A stretch of 64,000 bases of DNA from UBA1858 sp965227695 (GCA_965227695.1 OZ245760.1:2604001-2668000), one strand, 5' to 3'; shown: positions 22,225 to 31,696, counted from the first letter of the stretch. The notes: a model not told the origin generated them from the sequence alone. Numbers and translations: made by a program.

Positions 22225-24033
22225 TTACGGTGTAGGGTAGTCACCAGGCTGCTCACTTTGAACGAGTTGCTCATCTGCGTTGTAATCACGTTGAGCAGAG
22301 CATGCACGCACCCAGCGGTTGGTTTCCGGGTTGAACGTCATCCACTGGCTACGAGGACCCACACACTCAGGTGGTTGTACCTGGCTCAAATCAATCTCCC
22401 AGACAGCATCACCAAAACCGCCGGAAGAACGAACGCCATCACCACCGTTACCAGACCTCAAACTACCGGCATCATCATCGGTGGCGACCAGATTATCGGC
22501 ATCAGAGATAATGGTGGATCTTGGGTGCTGAACCGCGATGACAAACTTGGTGCCATCTGCAGGATTGAAAATCATGCCCGTAGACTCAGCACCTGATACA
22601 CCCATACTCATGAAGTGATCGATGGACTCAGCAACACCATCATTGTCCGTGTCCCGCACAAACCAGATATCACCACCATTGTCACCTACGTTGGGTCCAT
22701 TGTTTGGCGCATCTTCAATGATGTAGACGTTACCCAATGAATCCAGAGCAAGGTTGTCTGGTGCATTCAGGCTTGAATTGGTGGGGTCAAATCCGACATT
22801 GATGGGTGTCGCACTTGGATCAACGCTATTTGGCCCTTTGGCCAATACACGAATATTGCATGTCCCGCCATTATTTTCATTTACCGGGGTCAGCTCTTCA
22901 ATTGTGTAGACAGCATTTTCTGAAGTGGCGGTGAAGAAAATCGCTTCGTTGCCACTGGCCAATACCGTTCTGGTGGTATCTTCAGGGCGTCCGTATGGCG
23001 TGCCATTAACATCATCCGCGGCTCTGAGGCCATTAAGTCCAGCATCTGATACATCGGGTATACGAGGATCTGTTACCCCTGATAATGGATCACCATTCTC
23101 ATCAGTGATCGCGACCCAGGTGCATGCACCGGTTCGGTCTGCGGTCGTATTACCATCACGATCCCAGCGCTTTTCCGGTTCACCGCCACTGGCCATGTAA
23201 TTATCAACGGAAAGTACATATGTCGTACCACCTGCCTCATAATCACCAGGCGTTTTAAGATCCAGCTTATAGATAGAGCCGGAACGATCTTCATCGACAA
23301 AATAGATAATATCATTCTCATTCTCTGGCAGCTCACTGAATTGAATTCCTTCCTGGCTGGTAAGTGGAATATTCTGCAACACGCTATAGTCATTGCCGGC
23401 GACCTTGCAATCACCTTCCTGAAGTGCATTTGCATTGGGGTTTGCCGGTGTTGCCATAGGGTCACAAATTTCCACCATGCGACCTGTGCCTGCCCATTCC
23501 TCGGCGGCGATTAATGTACCGTTAGGTGTATAACGCACCGGATCAAACGCGCCAAAGTCAGTATCGTTCAGGTAATTGTTGGCATTGTTCGCCGCAGACT
23601 CATCACCTTTGAAGATAATCTGAGTCACACCTGTCGATACCTGATGGCGAGAAACCCCGGCGCCAAAAGTTGTTTCGTGTGGGATGAAGATGTAATCACC
23701 TGTTGGGTCATAAGCGAGCATGTCAAACATCGAAGAATTCTGGCCATTATCGACACGGACAATTGACTCGCCGACAGTACCTTCAACATCTTCCATGTTG
23801 ACCAAATTTCTCTGCGTGGCGCCAAATGGCAGTTTATAAGGCCCGGTTCGCTCAGAGATAATTTGTTGAGAGACACAGCTAATTCCGTCGTTACAGATCT
23901 TATTGCCATCGGGATGGTCAATCAGTGCGGCGGATGACAGTGGTATAAAGTAAGGTGCTGTACCCGCATGCAATGCAGATGAAACTGCGATTGCAACCGC
24001 CCCAACGACCGCACCTTTTGCTAGTTTACGCAT
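22225..24033 (-). CDS. Secreted PhoX/DUF839-like beta-propeller protein
   Basis: The 602-residue protein has a signal peptide ending near ALHA (about 1-23). The body carries segments typical of the PhoX/DUF839 group: YTPNGTLIAAEEWAGTG, GRPEDTTR, APDNLALDSLGNVYIIEDA and FNPADGTKFVIAVQHP. PhoX enzymes are periplasmic calcium/iron phosphatases with a propeller fold; several acidic residues that could bind calcium are visible, but I cannot confirm a complete active site, so phosphatase activity is unproven. GAGGAGG before ATG 24033 is a strong ribosome binding site. It lies downstream of the diheme cytochrome gene (241-bp gap, possibly its own promoter) and upstream of a strong terminator. Confidence 0.82.
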   Translation of the reverse strand: MRKLAKGAVVGAVAIAVSSALHAGTAPYFIPLSSAALIDHPDGNKICNDGISCVSQQIISERTGPYKLPFGATQRNLVNMEDVEGTVGESIVRVDNGQNSSMFDMLAYDPTGDYIFIPHETTFGAGVSRHQVSTGVTQIIFKGDESAANNANNYLNDTDFGAFDPVRYTPNGTLIAAEEWAGTGRMVEICDPMATPANPNANALQEGDCKVAGNDYSVLQNIPLTSQEGIQFSELPENENDIIYFVDEDRSGSIYKLDLKTPGDYEAGGTTYVLSVDNYMASGGEPEKRWDRDGNTTADRTGACTWVAITDENGDPLSGVTDPRIPDVSDAGLNGLRAADDVNGTPYGRPEDTTRTVLASGNEAIFFTATSENAVYTIEELTPVNENNGGTCNIRVLAKGPNSVDPSATPINVGFDPTNSSLNAPDNLALDSLGNVYIIEDAPNNGPNVGDNGGDIWFVRDTDNDGVAESIDHFMSMGVSGAESTGMIFNPADGTKFVIAVQHPRSTIISDADNLVATDDDAGSLRSGNGGDGVRSSGGFGDAVWEIDLSQVQPPECVGPRSQWMTFNPETNRWVRACSAQRDYNADEQLVQSEQPGDYPTP

Positions 24034-24274
24034 TTATATGATCCTCCTCAGTCCTGAAAATCAGGATGAATTAAGTTTAAAGTCTTTTAAAAAAACCTAA
24101 GGTTTTACCTGCAGAATGCTAAGATTTTCTCTACATAATTCAGGTGGAGGCAGCTTGACGAAAACGTGTGTCAGCAGGGTAACACTGGGATGACATCTCG
24201 ATGAATAGTTTATAACGATTCGACATAAATCAGAGAGTTAATATCCCATAACGTTGATAAGTGTAATAAGTTGA

Positions 24275-25966
24275 TTAATTTTTAGCACTCCAGTCGAGAC
24301 GAATATCCCAGTCAAAAAATAACGACTCATCGAGCGTCGGTGCGGTGTCGTTATCAATATGCTCATAAACATTGGCAGGTGGCACGACCGTCGCATCGCG
24401 TCCATAGATGTAATCCTGACTTTCCACGATCACCTTATAGGCCTTGTTTAATTGGCGTGCTCTTTCAACAGAAGGAGTGATGAGCGTATAGACATCCGGT
24501 GCGCTTCTGACTGCCGCCAGATCTAAAGATCCATCCTCTTTAAACCAGCGCGCGAACATTTCCGGGTTACTGCGAAATTCTCCACCACCCCCAACACGTT
24601 GCAGGTAGGTCGCGATCTCACCTTCCTCCTCTCCCATGTTGGGGGCATCCGGCATGCCTTTAAGATCGATATACCCCCAGCCTGGGGCACCATCAACCTT
24701 GCGCGGGAAGCTGAAAGTTTTATCAATCGTGGCGCCGATGGAAGAATGGCAACCCATACAGAACAGGTTCTCCTCGTAAGTGAGCTCACGCAATTCACCA
24801 TCATGCCCTTCAATAAATCCATGGATTGACCATGCGAATTCATTATCAAGCCCCCAGTCACCAACCATCGGGTAAAAAGGCAATCGCCCCTGTTCCTTAT
24901 GAAAATCTTCCAGGTCATATTTACGCTTATAGACCATTTTGTGCATGTCTGCCCATTTTTTCATGTAACGTACTTCTTTCATTCGCACAGACTCTTTGAT
25001 CTCACCCTGCCCGGTATAACCCACATAACGCACCGTATGTAAAAACTCGGTCCTGTCCGGGTAGACATAAGTATCGATCAAACGGTCACTCGCTGCGCCC
25101 ACATATTGGCTCACGTCGGTGATATTATTTATGACGGTGAATTTTTTATCTTTGTTAAGATCTTTACCCACCCTGTTCTCATCGACAGGTAGTGATGATA
25201 TCGACTCAAAGCCCTTGACCCTGGCTTCCAGGATGGCCAGATTCGCTTTGTAAATATCATGGTTATAATTGCCATTGTTGTCGGTTCTGAATTCTTCAGA
25301 CAGGCGAATCATGACATCATCAGTAGCACCATTCGTCGGCCAGAATGTACTTGGAAATGGCTTATAATTAAACGCAACCCAGTGACTGCCATCTTTGGCA
25401 AAGCCTTGCTCATCAAATGCCTCCGCGCCAAGGTGCAAGTCTTTTAAATCCGGCCGCCACGCTTTAAAGCCTGCTTCTTCCAGTCGCGGCGCCAGGGCCG
25501 AGTAGTTGTCCTGGTTTATCCATTCGTCTATTTCTTTATCACTGATGGCAGCCACCTGTTTTGATCGGTCTTCAAACAGGTTTTTAAAGTGGTTAGTCAT
25601 GCCAACATCGCTGAAACTGTACTCAAGCTGCAACTCACCGTCATTCATTTGATTTTCCCGGCCGGCAATCGGGTTCTGGTGACAGACATAACAGGGATTA
25701 AATTCTCCGGCAGTTTTGGTATAGCACTGAGGCGGAATGATCGCTTCAGCATTATAGATAGTGGCACGTGGATCGACACCGGGCAGCGGGTTTGTTGTCA
25801 CAGTGGTTTGTTTACGCAAGGCACTGAGGATCTGCTCATAGATGGGCAGTGGCGTCTCGCTAACCTGGGTATCTTCTGCATTGCTGGCGATATCTGCAAA
25901 GATCACACTGCATGATATGGCAATACCCATAACGGTAACGATGATAAGAAAAACTCTATTCAACAT
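24275..25966 (-). CDS. Periplasmic diheme c-type cytochrome of unknown function
   Basis: The 563-residue protein has a signal peptide (about 1-25) and two covalent heme motifs, CYVCH at 92-96 and CMGCH at 403-407, about 310 residues apart. The region between is acidic and rich in Trp, Tyr and Asp, with no domain I recognise. It does not look like the MauG/CcpA peroxidase pattern, whose spacing is shorter. It would act in the periplasm in electron transfer or oxidation. It starts 91 bp after the halogenase gene on the same strand, so co-transcription is likely. GGGAAG precedes the ATG. Confidence 0.85.
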   Translation of the reverse strand: MLNRVFLIIVTVMGIAISCSVIFADIASNAEDTQVSETPLPIYEQILSALRKQTTVTTNPLPGVDPRATIYNAEAIIPPQCYTKTAGEFNPCYVCHQNPIAGRENQMNDGELQLEYSFSDVGMTNHFKNLFEDRSKQVAAISDKEIDEWINQDNYSALAPRLEEAGFKAWRPDLKDLHLGAEAFDEQGFAKDGSHWVAFNYKPFPSTFWPTNGATDDVMIRLSEEFRTDNNGNYNHDIYKANLAILEARVKGFESISSLPVDENRVGKDLNKDKKFTVINNITDVSQYVGAASDRLIDTYVYPDRTEFLHTVRYVGYTGQGEIKESVRMKEVRYMKKWADMHKMVYKRKYDLEDFHKEQGRLPFYPMVGDWGLDNEFAWSIHGFIEGHDGELRELTYEENLFCMGCHSSIGATIDKTFSFPRKVDGAPGWGYIDLKGMPDAPNMGEEEGEIATYLQRVGGGGEFRSNPEMFARWFKEDGSLDLAAVRSAPDVYTLITPSVERARQLNKAYKVIVESQDYIYGRDATVVPPANVYEHIDNDTAPTLDESLFFDWDIRLDWSAKN

Positions 25967-26057
25967 GGTTCGCTTCCCGAATATTATGTTTATGACAAGA
26001 ACGCAGGTAATGTTAATTGGCTAAATATTATTACAACGCGATTCTCAACATTCTTAC

Positions 26058-27635
26058 TTATGCGGCATAATGACGAGGCTGCCACTGCCACTGTGGTGAA
26101 CGAACCAGATCGAGCGCCTGTGTCACCGTTAAGCCCTGCGTCGAATATTGCATAGTGGCCTGTTGTAGTTTTTTCCAGGCATTACGTTCCCGGGCTGTTG
26201 GACTATGCATTTTTGCATGAGGCACTTTTTGGCCCAGTAACAGTGTGTAATAGCCATCCAGTCTGAATCGACATACGGGATCTTCAAGCGTTAAACGCCA
26301 TAGCTGACTGGGCCCATTATGCTGATAGAAATCTACAATCCGTTGTGCTCCCCTTAAATCTACACTTGCCTGACACTCGCGCCAGAATTCCGTGTCTACC
26401 AGGGTATTAAATTTATAGTGAATGGCGAGGAAGTCAGCAATACTATCCCAACTGGCCGCATTGTAATGATTAAACTCGTCCCTGTGTGACTGATTGATGT
26501 GTCCTTCTGCATCTGCCAGCGTTTCTGCGAGCGCACGTGCGCAAGAACAGATTGCTGCAATTGCCGTCGCTTCCAGTGGTTCAACAAATCCTGCGGAATT
26601 TCCAATCGCGACAACATTCTTAACCCAGGCATTTTCATAGCGTCCACTGCGAAATTTAACCAGTGCAGTATTTCCGATCTTGGGGTTTTTTCGTCGAAAT
26701 TCCTGCTCTGCTTCATCATCGCTGATAAAATCTGATGAAAAAACGTAGCCACGGTTGATTCTGTGTTCATGCTCAATTTGCCAGCACCAACCGGATTCCA
26801 TTGTTTCGCTGGTTGTATAAGGGTGCAGTGGTTCATCAGTGCGATCCCAACCTCCAATAATGGCACGATCACAGAACAGGCTTGATCGATAACTAATAAA
26901 CGGTTGTTGCAGTTTTTTGCCAAGCAGAACAGACCCGAAACCAGAGCAATCTACATATAAATCAGATTCCAGTATATTGCCTGATTCAAGATTGAGAACA
27001 CCGACACCCTGTTCATTGACAGTCACATCAGTGACCAGATCGTCGATGATTTCAATGCCCTGCTCATGGGTATATTTTTCGAGAAAAGCCGCAAATCGCT
27101 TATTATCCAGATGATAACCAACATTTTCACCCAGCGTTATATGACCATGCTGGTTCCGAAGACACACCAGATCATTGCGCATCAGTTCCGATGCCACACA
27201 GTGATGTTCCATCTCGTCAAAACAATAATAACCAATCGGTCGGGGAAGATCAGGATGACTGTGTACCACGTCGACCTGGGGTGCAAAAGTGTAATTAAAA
27301 CCGCCTCTCTCACCCCATAAAAACCGAATGCCCAGTTTCCAGGTCGGCCCGACCTCTGCGAAAAATCTTTTTGGATCTATGCCCAGGTAATCATGCAAAA
27401 AATTGGGTAATTGCCTGAGACTTCCCTCTCCTACTCCGATAATGCCAAGCCTGGATGATTGCAACACCGAAATTTTTAACGCTGGCAGTTTTCGCCTTAA
27501 TGTCAGCGCAGACAAAAATCCAGCTGTGCCGCCGCCCAGAACCAGTATGCTGGAAATTTTCCGGGATGTATCTGAACTACCTGTGTCATTTGTTTTTATA
27601 GTCATGATGATGAGGTTATTCTTTTTCTCAAACAT
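26058..27635 (-). CDS. Flavin-dependent tryptophan-halogenase-family protein
   Basis: The 525-residue FAD protein has the nucleotide-binding LGGGTAGFLSALTL (33-46), the GVGEG segment (68-72), a lysine in TWKLGIRF (Lys100) at the place of the RebH catalytic Lys79, a WxWxI motif WCWQI (283-287) and EPLEATAI (352-359). These mark flavin-dependent halogenases, which use reduced FAD, oxygen and chloride or bromide to halogenate aromatic substrates. The proline that normally ends WxWxIP is glutamate here. Substrate unknown; free tryptophan, a peptide or another aromatic are all possible. No flavin reductase is adjacent. It diverges from the FG-GAP gene. Start 27635 or in-frame ATG 27605. Confidence 0.9.
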   Translation of the reverse strand: MFEKKNNLIIMTIKTNDTGSSDTSRKISSILVLGGGTAGFLSALTLRRKLPALKISVLQSSRLGIIGVGEGSLRQLPNFLHDYLGIDPKRFFAEVGPTWKLGIRFLWGERGGFNYTFAPQVDVVHSHPDLPRPIGYYCFDEMEHHCVASELMRNDLVCLRNQHGHITLGENVGYHLDNKRFAAFLEKYTHEQGIEIIDDLVTDVTVNEQGVGVLNLESGNILESDLYVDCSGFGSVLLGKKLQQPFISYRSSLFCDRAIIGGWDRTDEPLHPYTTSETMESGWCWQIEHEHRINRGYVFSSDFISDDEAEQEFRRKNPKIGNTALVKFRSGRYENAWVKNVVAIGNSAGFVEPLEATAIAAICSCARALAETLADAEGHINQSHRDEFNHYNAASWDSIADFLAIHYKFNTLVDTEFWRECQASVDLRGAQRIVDFYQHNGPSQLWRLTLEDPVCRFRLDGYYTLLLGQKVPHAKMHSPTARERNAWKKLQQATMQYSTQGLTVTQALDLVRSPQWQWQPRHYAA

Positions 27636-27664
27636 TTGACCATATACATAAATTATTAAATTTT

Positions 27665-27722
27665 AATTTCACATGAAATTTTACAAATTGTAATTATGAA
27701 TTTTTTATTACGCATGATGCGT
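27665..27722. promoter_or_regulatory. Divergent promoter region with two palindromes
   Basis: The 159-bp region between the halogenase and FG-GAP genes contains AATTTC-ACAT-GAAATT (27665-27680) and the perfect palindrome ACGCAT-G-ATGCGT (27710-27722). Both look like dimeric regulator sites. No regulator gene is nearby, so the factor is unknown. Confidence 0.45.
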
Positions 27723-27794
27723 CGCGCAGATGATCCATTATTATTGCAACATAAAAAACATATCCAACCGCTTAAACAAACAGTCATCATCAAA

Positions 27795-29792
27795 ATGTAT
27801 ACATCAGAATTAATATTCACCAGCGCCAAAACTCTTTTAATAAGCTTTCTGTTTATTTCTATTTCGACACAAAATGCAATATCAGAAGAAAGTCCCGCCA
27901 AAATTACACATCTGTATTTTCCCGAGGATGTACAATCACCCGGTGGCATAGAACAAAGAAAAAACGCGCAACTTAAAACACGCAAACAGTTCCAGGTATT
28001 ACATGATTTTCATTTTACCGATCTGCAACCCGGCAGCGGATTGGATTTTTTACATCGTATCGTCGATGATGCAGGCAAGTTTTATAAAGCTGTTCATTAT
28101 GACCACGGTAACGGTATAGCCGTCGCAGATATCAATAATGATGGCTTACTCGACGTATACCTGGTTTCACAAGCCGGTCCTAATGGACTATATGAAAATC
28201 TGGGCAGTGGCAAATTTAAAGATATTACAGCCCATGCAGGTGTGTCAGTTGATGATGCAATTGGGGTTACCGCAAGTTTTGCTGATATTGATAATGACGG
28301 AGATGCGGATCTCTATGTAACCAATGTTCGCAGCCATAATCGTCTTTTTGAAAATACTGGAAACGGAACATTCAAAGATATCTCTCAATCATCCGGACTT
28401 GATTTTAACGAACATAGTTCTGCCGCCATATTGTTTGACTATAATCGTGATGGGTTACTGGATGTGTTTTTGACAGTCATAGGCCAGTATACAACCGATA
28501 AAACCCTTGAGGTCACAGGGACGCCACAGAGTGAGAAACCCTATTTAAAAGGTAAAAAATACCACCTGGGTTATAAAGATGCATTTGCAGGTCACCTGCA
28601 TGACGATCGACAGCGCACCAGCAGGCTTTTCCGCAACATGGGTGACAATAAATTTGAAGATGTTACCGAAGAGACCGGTCTGCTGGATGCCGGCTGGTCA
28701 GGAGACGCCACACCAACGGATTTCAATAACGATGGCTGGACAGACATCTATGTGCTTAACATGCAGGGACATGATCAATACTGGATTAACAATAATGGCA
28801 AAACTTTCACTAACACTGAAAGAAATATATTTCACAAAACACCATGGGGAGCTATGGGTATCAAAAGTTTTGATTTTGATAACGATGGTGATATGGATCT
28901 GTTAATTTCAGACATGCATTCTGATATGTCTGAAAAAATCGGTCCTGAAAAAGAAAAACTCAAAGCCGTCTGGATAGAAAAAAACTGGTCAGAGTCATTT
29001 TTAAAAAGCTCAGGAAAAAGTATTTACGGGAATGCTTTATACAGAAACGACGGCGATAATAAATTCACCGAAGTCTCTGAAATTTTCAATGTCGAAAACT
29101 ACTGGCCCTGGGGACTCAGCGTTGCAGACCTTAATGCCGATGGATGGCTCGATATACTGCTAACCTCAAGCATGAACTATCCATTCAGATATGCACCAAA
29201 TAGCCTGCTCATAAACAACCGCGGTAAAAAATTTTTAGACGCTGAATATATTGTTGGCATTGAGCCCAGACGCAATCAGCGGACTTCCAAGCCATGGATC
29301 CAGTTAAACTGTAGCGGTGTTGATAAAATTCACCCAAATTGCAAGGGTCAGCAGCACCAATTGATAATTCACGGAGCACTGGGTTCGCGCGCTTCTGCCA
29401 TTTTTGACCTGGACGAGGATGGTGATCTTGATATCATCACCAACGAATTTGGCGATGTTCCTCAGTTGTTAATCAGCAATCTCGCTCAAAAACATCAAGG
29501 CAAATTAAATTTCATTAAAATCAGATTAATTGGCACACAATCCAATCGTGACGGCCTTGGTGCGCGCGTCACTGTGCACAGTGCAGAAAACAGCTGGCTC
29601 CAGGTTAATGACGGTAAGAGCGGTTACCTCAGTCAAAGTCGCATGCCGTTATATTTCGGACTCGGTGATACAAATACAGTAGATTACATTGAAGTCACAT
29701 GGCCAAGCGGAAAGACATTGCGCATAAGTGAAGGTATCGCTGTGAATCAAACGCTCCGCATCATGGAAAACATGGACGCCCTGAATGATTAG
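27795..29792 (+). CDS. Secreted CRTAC1-like FG-GAP/VCBS repeat protein with ASPIC/UnbV domain
   Basis: ATG 27795 opens on a clear signal peptide (TLLISFLFISISTQNA), giving 665 residues; the longer frame from 27696 would put 33 codons before it. The body is a beta-propeller with seven calcium-loop repeats of the type D-x-[DN]-x-DG-x2-D (INNDGLLD, IDNDGDAD, YNRDGLLD, FNNDGWTD, FDNDGDMD, LNADGWLD, LDEDGDLD). The C-terminal 90 residues are an ASPIC/UnbV domain (IEVTWPSGKTLRI). Such proteins are secreted calcium-binding scaffolds of mostly unknown role. It overlaps the next gene by 8 bp. Confidence 0.9.
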   Translation: MYTSELIFTSAKTLLISFLFISISTQNAISEESPAKITHLYFPEDVQSPGGIEQRKNAQLKTRKQFQVLHDFHFTDLQPGSGLDFLHRIVDDAGKFYKAVHYDHGNGIAVADINNDGLLDVYLVSQAGPNGLYENLGSGKFKDITAHAGVSVDDAIGVTASFADIDNDGDADLYVTNVRSHNRLFENTGNGTFKDISQSSGLDFNEHSSAAILFDYNRDGLLDVFLTVIGQYTTDKTLEVTGTPQSEKPYLKGKKYHLGYKDAFAGHLHDDRQRTSRLFRNMGDNKFEDVTEETGLLDAGWSGDATPTDFNNDGWTDIYVLNMQGHDQYWINNNGKTFTNTERNIFHKTPWGAMGIKSFDFDNDGDMDLLISDMHSDMSEKIGPEKEKLKAVWIEKNWSESFLKSSGKSIYGNALYRNDGDNKFTEVSEIFNVENYWPWGLSVADLNADGWLDILLTSSMNYPFRYAPNSLLINNRGKKFLDAEYIVGIEPRRNQRTSKPWIQLNCSGVDKIHPNCKGQQHQLIIHGALGSRASAIFDLDEDGDLDIITNEFGDVPQLLISNLAQKHQGKLNFIKIRLIGTQSNRDGLGARVTVHSAENSWLQVNDGKSGYLSQSRMPLYFGLGDTNTVDYIEVTWPSGKTLRISEGIAVNQTLRIMENMDALND

Positions 29793-30234
29793 ACCTGTTT
29801 CCATTTTCATTCTGGTATTTCCTTTACTGTCTGCATGCCAGCCGCAGCAGGACATAAAAATACGTGCTGTCGGTGAAGGTTTTTACTGGCACTTCACTTA
29901 TGCCGGACAGGATGGGATTCTTGATACGCAGGACGACATTCATCAGCCGAAAATCCTTTATCTGCCCAAAGGCAGATCAAGCAAAATTCAGGTGACCAGT
30001 AAAGATTATGTATATATGTTTCGTTCAGCAAAACTGGGCATCAATGAACTGGCCACACCCGGGCTTGCTTTTACGGTGGAATTCACAGCTACCCAACGCG
30101 GCGATTTTTCTTTGGAGATTGACCCCTTATGTGGCGCCAATTTTCTTCATGACCATGAGTATATGGGCATGCTATCGGTCATATCCACCGGCGAGTTCAA
30201 TCAATGGCTGGGAAACCGGGATACCCATATTTAA
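29785..30234 (+). CDS. Lipoprotein with degenerate CuA/cupredoxin fold
   Basis: The 149-residue protein has a lipobox (LLSAC, Cys18). The rest follows the cytochrome oxidase subunit II CuA domain: WHFTYAGQDG, ILYLPKG, TSKDYVYMF, LATPGLAF, CGANFLHDHEYM, then EFNQWL. Of the CuA ligands, the first His is Tyr (DYVYMF) and the first Cys is missing; one Cys and an H-x2-M remain, with four extra residues between Cys and His. A binuclear CuA centre is therefore unlikely; a single copper or none is possible. It overlaps the upstream FG-GAP gene by 8 bp, and the oxygenase gene starts 26 bp after its stop. Confidence 0.82.
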   Translation: MIRPVSIFILVFPLLSACQPQQDIKIRAVGEGFYWHFTYAGQDGILDTQDDIHQPKILYLPKGRSSKIQVTSKDYVYMFRSAKLGINELATPGLAFTVEFTATQRGDFSLEIDPLCGANFLHDHEYMGMLSVISTGEFNQWLGNRDTHI

Positions 30235-30260
30235 TCCAATCATTAATCAAAGTCAGCGGT

Positions 30261-30878
30261 ATGAGTGAATATAATTCCAGTGAAGATAATCTTCAGATGC
30301 TTTTTCCAACAGTGGTACAGGTCAGCCAAATCCTGGACTGCAGCGAAATGAACCAGCAATTACTCGAAGCAGTGAATGATATTCGCAACGCTCAGTCAAA
30401 CTCCAAACCAGAGTCCTGGGCTTGCGATCTGTACACCACGATTGGCAGTCCACGCACGTTGCTGAAACATCCATCCGCCAGACTATTTTGCACCCTTGCA
30501 GAAGACAAATTATTACAATATGCAAATAGCCTGGGCTATGACACCCAGAATAATAAGCCACGTATGACAGAATGCTGGCTTAACATATACGCAAGTGGCC
30601 ATTCCCAGGAGATACATCTACACCGAAACAATATGTTCAGCGGCATCTATTATGTTCGGGCACCGGAAAATAGTGGTGCGACTTTGTTTTACTCACCTCT
30701 TGCAGATGTCATGCTGGAGCCACGCAGCGCAAAAGGCAACTCATTGAATGCCAAGGTTTCCGGATTTTCTCCGGTAGAAGGCCGCATGCTCATATTTCGA
30801 AGCAGCCTCAGGCATAGTGTCATGCCCGCAAATTTCACCGGTGAACGCATCACAATCGCTTTCAACGCAATAATGTAG
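30261..30878 (+). CDS. 2OG-Fe(II) oxygenase, TIGR02466-like
   Basis: Start at 30261 (MSEYNSSEDN) gives 205 residues; a 19-codon longer frame begins inside the preceding gene. The C-terminal half is a jelly roll with H-x-H-R-N (HLHRNNMFSGIYYVRAP), an FSPVEGRMLIFRSSLRHSV segment holding the distal histidine, and an Arg for 2-oxoglutarate (GERITIAFNA). This matches small putative 2-oxoglutarate/iron hydroxylases. Substrate is unknown. It is the last gene of the plus-strand set that faces the halogenase. Confidence 0.87.
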   Translation: MSEYNSSEDNLQMLFPTVVQVSQILDCSEMNQQLLEAVNDIRNAQSNSKPESWACDLYTTIGSPRTLLKHPSARLFCTLAEDKLLQYANSLGYDTQNNKPRMTECWLNIYASGHSQEIHLHRNNMFSGIYYVRAPENSGATLFYSPLADVMLEPRSAKGNSLNAKVSGFSPVEGRMLIFRSSLRHSVMPANFTGERITIAFNAIM

Positions 30879-31077
30879 AAGTTTGCAGCGATGAAATGAA
30901 TGGGTTATTTCCGTTTATCAGCACATTTTACACTTCGCATTGCGCCCCTGCCGCAAGCTGATCTCATCGCTGTGCCACACATAAATTGAAGAATTTTAGC
31001 GGAGTATATGATCTTTTATTGATACATTTGCCGCGATGGTCTAACGGCTCATGCATCAATTATTACTTGAGCCAGCC

Positions 31078-31563
31078 TTATAAATCTATTGCCAGGTTCA
31101 TCATGGGTGCGAACTCAGTTAAAGCCCGCTGATATACTTTACGCTTAAAAAATACCACATCATTGATTGGCTGCCAGTAGTCTACCCAGGCCCAACCATC
31201 AAATTCCGGAATGTCCGAGTGGCGTAAATCGATACAACTTTCATCCGATATCATCCGTAGCAGGAACCAGCGCTGTTTTTGTCCGATACATTTTGGGAAA
31301 CAGCGGCGTCGGATTAAATGGGGAGGCAACCGATAGCGTAACCAGTCTTTGGATATGGCCACGACTTCAACATCATGCTGGGCTAAACCTGTTTCTTCTT
31401 TGAGTTCCCGATACAATGCCTGTTCGGGTGATTCATGCTCAATGATACCACCCTGGGGAAACTGCCAGGCATCCTGGCCGTTGCGTTTACACCAAAGGAC
31501 ACGACCGGCATCGTTATATAAAACAATGCCGACATTTGCACGATACCCCTGTGAATCTATCAT
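31078..31563 (-). CDS. rppH: RNA pyrophosphohydrolase
   Basis: RppH removes pyrophosphate from mRNA 5' ends, triggering RNase E decay. The 161-residue protein has the complete Nudix box from GGIIEHESPEQALY to RELKEETGL (about 38-60) and the typical start MIDSQGYRANVGIVL. It diverges from the HAD phosphatase gene. No terminator is seen between it and the convergent oxygenase gene about 200 bp away. Confidence 0.95.
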   Translation of the reverse strand: MIDSQGYRANVGIVLYNDAGRVLWCKRNGQDAWQFPQGGIIEHESPEQALYRELKEETGLAQHDVEVVAISKDWLRYRLPPHLIRRRCFPKCIGQKQRWFLLRMISDESCIDLRHSDIPEFDGWAWVDYWQPINDVVFFKRKVYQRALTEFAPMMNLAIDL

Positions 31564-31696
31564 TTTGTTATATTATTAGAATAAATACACATAGGCTATT
31601 CTTTCACATGCACCGATTTGGCGCAAATGTACCCCTATTTGTTTCTAAAATCGCCAATCATGGCGGTATATAACCTTAATTTTATAGGAGAAACTA

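Noticed and set aside
30879..31077. Inverted repeat CAGCGATGA/TCATCGCTG after the oxygenase gene as a terminator
   Set aside because: The arms are about 70 bases apart and no T-run follows.
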